Positions 59,202 to 64,000 of a stretch of 64,000 nt of DNA are shown here, piece by piece. The notes under the pieces were generated by a model. That model was not told the DNA's origin, searched no databases, and was given only the letters and a program-made list of their open reading frames with translations. The first letter of the stretch is position 1. Each line of letters begins with the position of its first letter. This DNA comes from Trissonchulus latispiculum (lineage: Eukaryota; Nematoda; Enoplea; Enoplida; Ironidae). The translations under genes and the position numbers were made by a program. The stretch is from assembly GCA_030248195.1 (NCBI GenBank), contig JASAND010021436.1:1-64000 (forward strand). The letters run 5' to 3'.

Positions 59202-62057
59202 AGAAACCTGCCAGTGAGGAAAACATCACGACCCAACGATTTCATCATTAAGATTAAAAGAGGATCAACGTTAACCCTATCAAGGAATCAACTGAAGCCC
59301 TACAGATCAGTCCCAGAAGAAAATATGGATCAATACAATCCTGCTGATGAAGATGGAAATGGACCCCCGAACATGGGCCCACAACATGGACCCTCTGTTC
59401 CTCCAGGAGCACCCCCTCCCTTCAACCCGCATATGCCACAGTTGGTTTTTCCTCAAGCACCTATGATGCAAAATGGGAACATTGAAGATCTACTAGGCCA
59501 GCTTCGTGATAGTATTCAGAACCAGGCCATTGCCGCCTCCTACCGAGATATGCCTACCTATTCCGGAAAGGATCATGAAAATTTTGATGATCATCTTGTC
59601 AACTACGAAAGATTCAGTCAGCGGCTCAACCTGGATGATTATCAGAAAGTCATGAACATCTCGTCAACTCTCAGAGGCAGAGCTGCGGAAATCTTCAAGT
59701 GCATGCCCAGAGGTGCCATGCAACAGAACGACTGGGAAGCCTCTGTCCGAGCCCTCAGAGAAGTCATGATCCCTCCCATGACCGATATGCATGCCACAGC
59801 GAAACTGTTCAGTATCAGACAGATGCCACATGAATCCGTCGCGGATTTTTCCCTCCGACTACAGAAATACGCCCGAATTGCATGGGAAGACAGAGGAGAT
59901 CCGGATATGCTAGAGGACATCAAACTGAAAGCCTTCCTCATAGGATTACAGAACGAATTCAAGCCCCATGTCCCAATGGACACTGCAGACTATCCCCTTG
60001 CCTTCAAGAAAGCCCGAGAAGCCGAAGGTGTTTATCCAGGAGAAGGGACCCCTGCCTTTTTGGAAGTGGATCCTGAAGCGGCCATTTCAAATGCAAATCT
60101 TACTGGTCCTGCCCTCCTGAATACCATCAGTTCCCTGGTCCAGAGCACGGCCGTGCTCGCCAATGAAATAAAGGAAATCAAAATTTCCTCTCCAGAACAG
60201 TCAAAATCTGCCTCTCCTCGAAGAAGAGGAAACGACAAGATTCCTTTCCCCAATGATTTCAGATGTTTCAACTGTGGAAGAGCCGGACATTCAAAGCGTG
60301 AATGCAGATCGCCCGGAGGTGGAGCCTACCGACCCAGAACTGACTATCCAGGTCCTCCGCGCAATAGCTACAACAACAACACCAACAACGGAAATTCCAA
60401 TAATTTCCGACCCAGCAACGGACAGTCCAGATACCCGAGAAATGGAAATGGAATGAATCGGAACTATAATGATAGATATCCACCCCGAAATGGACCACCA
60501 GGACAGCAACCGCAATATCCACAGCCCAGACCTCAGTGGAACAGAGACAATGGACGGGATGCTGCCGAAGCTGTTCACGCACCATATGGATCCAGATTTG
60601 CTGACGTGGATCAACAGAGGAATGCCCCTTCCATGGTCCAAGTCATTGGAGCTGAACCAGAAAGGAAAACTGCCTACTTCCCGCCGGAGAATTCTAGTTT
60701 GCCCACTCAGATTCTACAACTGGAACAAGAAATCAAGGATCTGGGAGGACAATACTTCTCTATCCCTCCTTATGTGAAGATTGAACAGCCAAAGGAGAAA
60801 TCCACTTACACTTTGAATGCGGAGGAAGACTCAGTGGATCCTGAGACTGAACGACTGGATCGCGAACTTCACTCCCTGCCTATGTATCAAAAGCCAATGT
60901 CTGTCACCTATCCCTGCACTCACCGACTGGAGGAACCTCAGACCATAGAGTATGGCTATCCTTCCCACGTGAAACAGAGGCTTTCACAGGATTCATCCTC
61001 CACCTCCTCCCCCACTGAGGGAAGCACAGAAAAGGAAAATTCCCCGGAGCAATCAATCAATGAGACAATCCAAGTGACACAGTTACCAACGAGAAGACTC
61101 CCCGGACCTTATGACGTAGAACAGTCTAGGAATCAAACACGAGGACGGTCATTAGGACGCGGACGAGGATTGCGAAGAAGCCCTCGATGTCATGATTTTG
61201 CTCAAGCCTATCCTGCCCCCAGGGTTCAGTCAGTCCCTCCTTCAGATGTTTTGGCCATCAGTTTGGGAGAAGCAGTGCGGGAGTTCAGAATACAGCTTGG
61301 GTTGTCCCCCACTCCACAAATTGGACCTGTTCCCAATCATCAGGAGAATGGAATCATTTCCCTTTATCCCAATCCAACTCCTACAGGTTCGAAGCTGAAT
61401 TCCGATATCGATATGCCTACAGTGATGCAAAGTGCGCGAAAGGTACTTGCGCATGGTAGCATGGCGATGGATTTGCTACATGCTCCCTTGGTTTCTGAAA
61501 AGGAATTGATGGAACAAACGAAGCCAGACGACCGGAATCAGACGGAGCCAGCCCGGAAACCACAGATTCAGAACTCTGTCATCCCTCAATCAAAGCAAGA
61601 ACATCAGCCGGAACCTTCCCCTGTCGAGATGGGCCCAGTTGTGAAATTTGCTCGAAGAGTTCTGGATAGATTTGGAGAGATGCTCACTGAAGAAGAACTT
61701 CTGCGAGTCTTAGACCCTAGTATCTTCATGGTCCAAGGTGGAGCCTCATCTCCTTCCCAGCTAGAATATCAAATCACTGATCTCATCAAGTATCCAGGGA
61801 AAAGTAAGTTTAAACCTATTGATCAGGATGCCATCTATGAAGTCAGCAGACGGATATTGAAGAGATTGGGAAGATCAGTTTCTGATGAGGAATTCTACTG
61901 CTGCCTTGACAGTGACATACTGGAAGCCCCTGAAGAATCCCCCCATGCTGGAAGACTCGATTTATGGGTCGAAAACCTATTGGACCCCCCTATCCCCTTG
62001 ACTTTGGGCCTAAAGGACGACAACAAAGAAAACATTGACCCCCTCACTCCAGAATAA
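59202..62057 (+). CDS. gag: Gag polyprotein with long C-terminal extension
   Basis: Open from 59202 to TAA 62055-62057. The first ATG is 59325 (codon 38 counted from the nominal GTG at 59214), the likely start, giving about 910 residues. The capsid region, about residues 110-290, has YSGKDHENFDDHLVNYERF, RGRAAEIFKCMP and HESVADFSLRLQKYAR, as in Retrotrans_gag. The CCHC knuckle is C351, C354, H359, C364 (CFNCGRAGHSKREC). About 580 further residues follow: a Pro/Asn/Arg-rich stretch, then a region with three diverged copies of a helical module (ARKVLAHGSMAMD..., ARRVLDRFGEMLTEEEL..., SRRILKRLGRSVSDEEF...). Such an extension is unusually long for Gag. The frame overlaps the env frame that follows, by 44 nt. 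Confidence 0.85.
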   Translation, partial: RNLPVRKTSRPNDFIIKIKRGSTLTLSRNQLKPYRSVPEENMDQYNPADEDGNGPPNMGPQHGPSVPPGAPPPFNPHMPQLVFPQAPMMQNGNIEDLLGQLRDSIQNQAIAASYRDMPTYSGKDHENFDDHLVNYERFSQRLNLDDYQKVMNISSTLRGRAAEIFKCMPRGAMQQNDWEASVRALREVMIPPMTDMHATAKLFSIRQMPHESVADFSLRLQKYARIAWEDRGDPDMLEDIKLKAFLIGLQNEFKPHVPMDTADYPLAFKKAREAEGVYPGEGTPAFLEVDPEAAISNANLTGPALLNTISSLVQSTAVLANEIKEIKISSPEQSKSASPRRRGNDKIPFPNDFRCFNCGRAGHSKRECRSPGGGAYRPRTDYPGPPRNSYNNNTNNGNSNNFRPSNGQSRYPRNGNGMNRNYNDRYPPRNGPPGQQPQYPQPRPQWNRDNGRDAAEAVHAPYGSRFADVDQQRNAPSMVQVIGAEPERKTAYFPPENSSLPTQILQLEQEIKDLGGQYFSIPPYVKIEQPKEKSTYTLNAEEDSVDPETERLDRELHSLPMYQKPMSVTYPCTHRLEEPQTIEYGYPSHVKQRLSQDSSSTSSPTEGSTEKENSPEQSINETIQVTQLPTRRLPGPYDVEQSRNQTRGRSLGRGRGLRRSPRCHDFAQAYPAPRVQSVPPSDVLAISLGEAVREFRIQLGLSPTPQIGPVPNHQENGIISLYPNPTPTGSKLNSDIDMPTVMQSARKVLAHGSMAMDLLHAPLVSEKELMEQTKPDDRNQTEPARKPQIQNSVIPQSKQEHQPEPSPVEMGPVVKFARRVLDRFGEMLTEEELLRVLDPSIFMVQGGASSPSQLEYQITDLIKYPGKSKFKPIDQDAIYEVSRRILKRLGRSVSDEEFYCCLDSDILEAPEESPHAGRLDLWVENLLDPPIPLTLGLKDDNKENIDPLTPE

Positions 62058-63612
62058 GGCATTTAACCTATTCCAAGGAAAGTGGATCCGGAACGATCTC
62101 ATGGACAGCCCAACAGATACATCCAGCTCAGATATGTCAGAAGATACAGATGGGAAATTGGATAATGCTACAAAGAAGCTTCGAACTCGAGAAGTCCGAG
62201 TGAACCTAAATGCCGTCGAGCCTACCGTCATCAAGACTAGAAAGAATAGGAAGAGTAAGAAGAAAAGGAAGAAGGTCATCAAGAAGATAAAGAAAGCAAT
62301 TGGAGAAATTCATATTCCTGAATCTGATCTCTGCCCCCAAGATATCAAGTTTCTCCGCCGACTTCTAAAAGATGTTCGGAGCAAAGAGAGAAAGCGCGCC
62401 CAAACGGAAGAACGTCGTTTATGGCAGATGAAGAGAGAAAGAGAACGATGTTGGGAATCATATCAGCAATTCTTGCTCGCTCGAGCCCGAATGGAAGCCC
62501 TTCATCCTGTCAGGAGAACAACCGATCCCCCGATAGTGCCCAAAAGAAGAACTCCCACACCGACCCGCAAGAATAATCTTAGATCAAGCTCTGTTCCCAC
62601 GGCCTTACGACTATCCCAAAAAGAAAAGGTGGATCTATCTCCCCCTGAGAATGAACATAACGAATCCCCTATACCTAAGCCACCCAATAAAGTGAAGGGT
62701 TCAACTTCACTACCTTTCCCCATCCTGATAATGTGGATTGCCTTTGGCCTGATGATAGCCATGTTGGTTCCCTGCATCCAAGCACAGGAAAATGAAGATT
62801 ATCTCACCCAAAAGGCAAAAGCAATGAACACTATGGTATCCACCAAATGGGGACTAGCCCTATCTCCTAAAGGCTTAATGGCAACATATACTAAAACAGA
62901 ATATGTTCCAATTCTGATTCACATGAAGGTGCCCAAACCCCCACACCTTAAGAAGATGCAAGCGTGGGTATTTCTCTGCTCCCTCTGTAGTGGAGAGCCC
63001 TCTTCAGTTCCAGAAAGCCTTCGGGATCAGTGTAAGAAATGCGATACCCCCCGGAATCGAGCGAACGAACTGCTTGCTGACTGCCCTCATGAACCACATT
63101 TAACTGGACTAATTCGAAACGTAACGGAAGAATACCATGAGATGTATGGTGGAATACTCAACACTAGATATTATTCGTCCATAATGAAGATCATCTGCGA
63201 CAAAAGTCCTATTCTGTGTAACACCTCTCTACCTAAATATCAAGAATATAACGAATCCCTTTACGCAGACACTGGATTCCAACATGTCCAATCCAAACTC
63301 CCTCTTCAGAGAAATAGGCGAGAACTCGGTACCATCATCGGTATAGTTGGACTTGGTTTGGCCATATCCAATACCGTTAATCTGGGATCCGTAAAAGATA
63401 AGGTCAATGCTGTCATTGAAGCCACCCAGAAATTGGACGAACAGGTAATCGCTCATAACGAAGCCTTGGAGAAGTTAGTAGAGGCGAATGAGCAAATTTA
63501 CTCTTTCATGCATTACTCCGTACAAGAATTAGTTGGATTGATCAATTCTGCACGATGTGAAGCCTTGACCATGAGTACTCAGGTGCAGTATTCACTAATT
63601 GTGTCCAACTAA
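62014..63612 (+). CDS. env: F-type envelope fusion glycoprotein with long basic leader, interrupted by a stop
   Basis: The frame is +1 relative to gag and open from 62014; the nominal start at 62035 is TTG and the first ATG is 62101. Counting from 62035, residues 1-222 form a hydrophilic leader with a strongly basic segment (RKNRKSKKKRKKVIKKIKKA, about 69-88) and a charged helix. Residues 227-250 form the hydrophobic signal segment (FPILIMWIAFGLMIAMLVPC). The ectodomain has a furin site RNRR at 426-429, followed at once by a fusion-peptide-like ELGTIIGIVGLGLAISN and a heptad-rich region. This is the layout of class I F-type proteins of baculoviruses and gypsy-like errantiviruses. A TAA at 63610-63612 interrupts it, and the same frame stays open to the window end. 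Its place directly after gag is abnormal. Confidence 0.8.
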   Translation, partial: RTTTKKTLTPSLQNKAFNLFQGKWIRNDLMDSPTDTSSSDMSEDTDGKLDNATKKLRTREVRVNLNAVEPTVIKTRKNRKSKKKRKKVIKKIKKAIGEIHIPESDLCPQDIKFLRRLLKDVRSKERKRAQTEERRLWQMKRERERCWESYQQFLLARARMEALHPVRRTTDPPIVPKRRTPTPTRKNNLRSSSVPTALRLSQKEKVDLSPPENEHNESPIPKPPNKVKGSTSLPFPILIMWIAFGLMIAMLVPCIQAQENEDYLTQKAKAMNTMVSTKWGLALSPKGLMATYTKTEYVPILIHMKVPKPPHLKKMQAWVFLCSLCSGEPSSVPESLRDQCKKCDTPRNRANELLADCPHEPHLTGLIRNVTEEYHEMYGGILNTRYYSSIMKIICDKSPILCNTSLPKYQEYNESLYADTGFQHVQSKLPLQRNRRELGTIIGIVGLGLAISNTVNLGSVKDKVNAVIEATQKLDEQVIAHNEALEKLVEANEQIYSFMHYSVQELVGLINSARCEALTMSTQVQYSLIVSN

Positions 63613-64000
63613 AAGCATTCCCTTAAGCACAGTATTGATAGTGTCATGACTGCTGGATTGGACGGACGGATTTCCCCTAGCCTTATCAACTACAAAATCA
63701 TCCGCGACTTAGTGAATGGACACGCTCAACTCAATCAAACAATTTTGAGGGACGAACCCAGTTTGATTTATAGATTTGGAAGGATTTACCCTGTACGAAT
63801 GGATATCAAAAAATTACTCTTTGGGTTTATTATGGAAATACCCACTCCTACACGAGAGGATGTGGCACCCATTTACGAAGTCAGCAATGTTGGATATAAT
63901 GATCCCTCAAGTCATGCCCAGATGAAGGCCCCAGTTCCGCGCTTCGTCAGACACGAGGTTACTCATCGCAACTCCGAATTCTCTGAAGTTAAGCTTGAAG
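63613..64000 (+). pseudogene. env: Continuation of the F-type envelope frame after the in-frame stop
   Basis: No stop is seen in the same frame from 63613 to the edge. The segment has features expected of the membrane-proximal half of F-type Env (PSLIYRFGRIYPVRMD, LLFGFIMEIPTP). Either TAA 63610 is a disabling nonsense mutation or it is read through. The remaining ectodomain, anchor and any pol lie outside the window. Confidence 0.65.

Noticed and set aside
59202..59320. TLTLSRNQLKPYRS before the Gag AUG as the C-terminus of an integrase
   Set aside because: The resemblance to the NRLKPY end of integrases is short, and the segment lies just after a primer-site candidate. No other integrase sequence is upstream.

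Overview
This window is a transposon-dense stretch of an animal nuclear genome: roughly 35-40% GC, no bacterial operon structure, and nested retroelements and inverted-repeat elements along its whole length. The element types (Ty3/gypsy-like LTR elements with envelope genes, a permuted GIY-YIG Penelope-like element, a DIRS-like tyrosine-recombinase element, CR1/Jockey-type LINEs, hAT-like MITEs) and the core promoters (TATA plus TCAGTC or TCATTC initiators) suggest an invertebrate, most likely an arthropod. The species cannot be fixed from the sequence. I see no confident host gene. One GC-rich 600-codon frame at 946-2826 is unrecognised.

Layout: 1-9.6 kb holds a foldback repeat, the unknown GC-rich frame, a 160-bp tandem repeat, a probable solo or 3' LTR (4915-5657), a foldback MITE and a decayed LINE. 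9.6-12.2 kb is copy 1 of an ORF-less element with a perfect heat-shock element and arrays of RNA-type hairpins; copy 2 is 53.4-57.2 kb. 12.2-22.1 kb is an LTR element that encodes Gag and protease but no reverse transcriptase. 22.1-28.7 kb is MITE and foldback DNA. 28.7-52.4 kb is a nested stack on the minus strand: fragments of a DIRS-like element interrupted by two inverted-repeat elements and a LINE, a Penelope-like element, and inside that a complete young LTR element (36116-48949).

The 36116-48949 element is the most striking object. Its two LTRs appear to differ only by a 2-bp microsatellite step, and it has a 4-bp target duplication and a tRNA-Gln primer site. Its gene order is gag, then one 1977-codon frame in which an envelope-like glycoprotein (signal peptide, ectodomain, transmembrane segment) is fused upstream of protease-RT-RNase H-integrase. 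Downstream of pol, where env normally sits, is an apparent internal TATA/Inr promoter followed by an accessory gene that looks spliced from two exons. A second, unrelated LTR element runs off the right edge (from about 58.1 kb). It also has env directly after gag in the +1 frame, this time an F-type fusion protein with a long basic leader; its pol is outside the window.

The boundaries of complete elements come from repeat pairs and target duplications read by eye. Protein family calls come from recognisable motifs without a database search.
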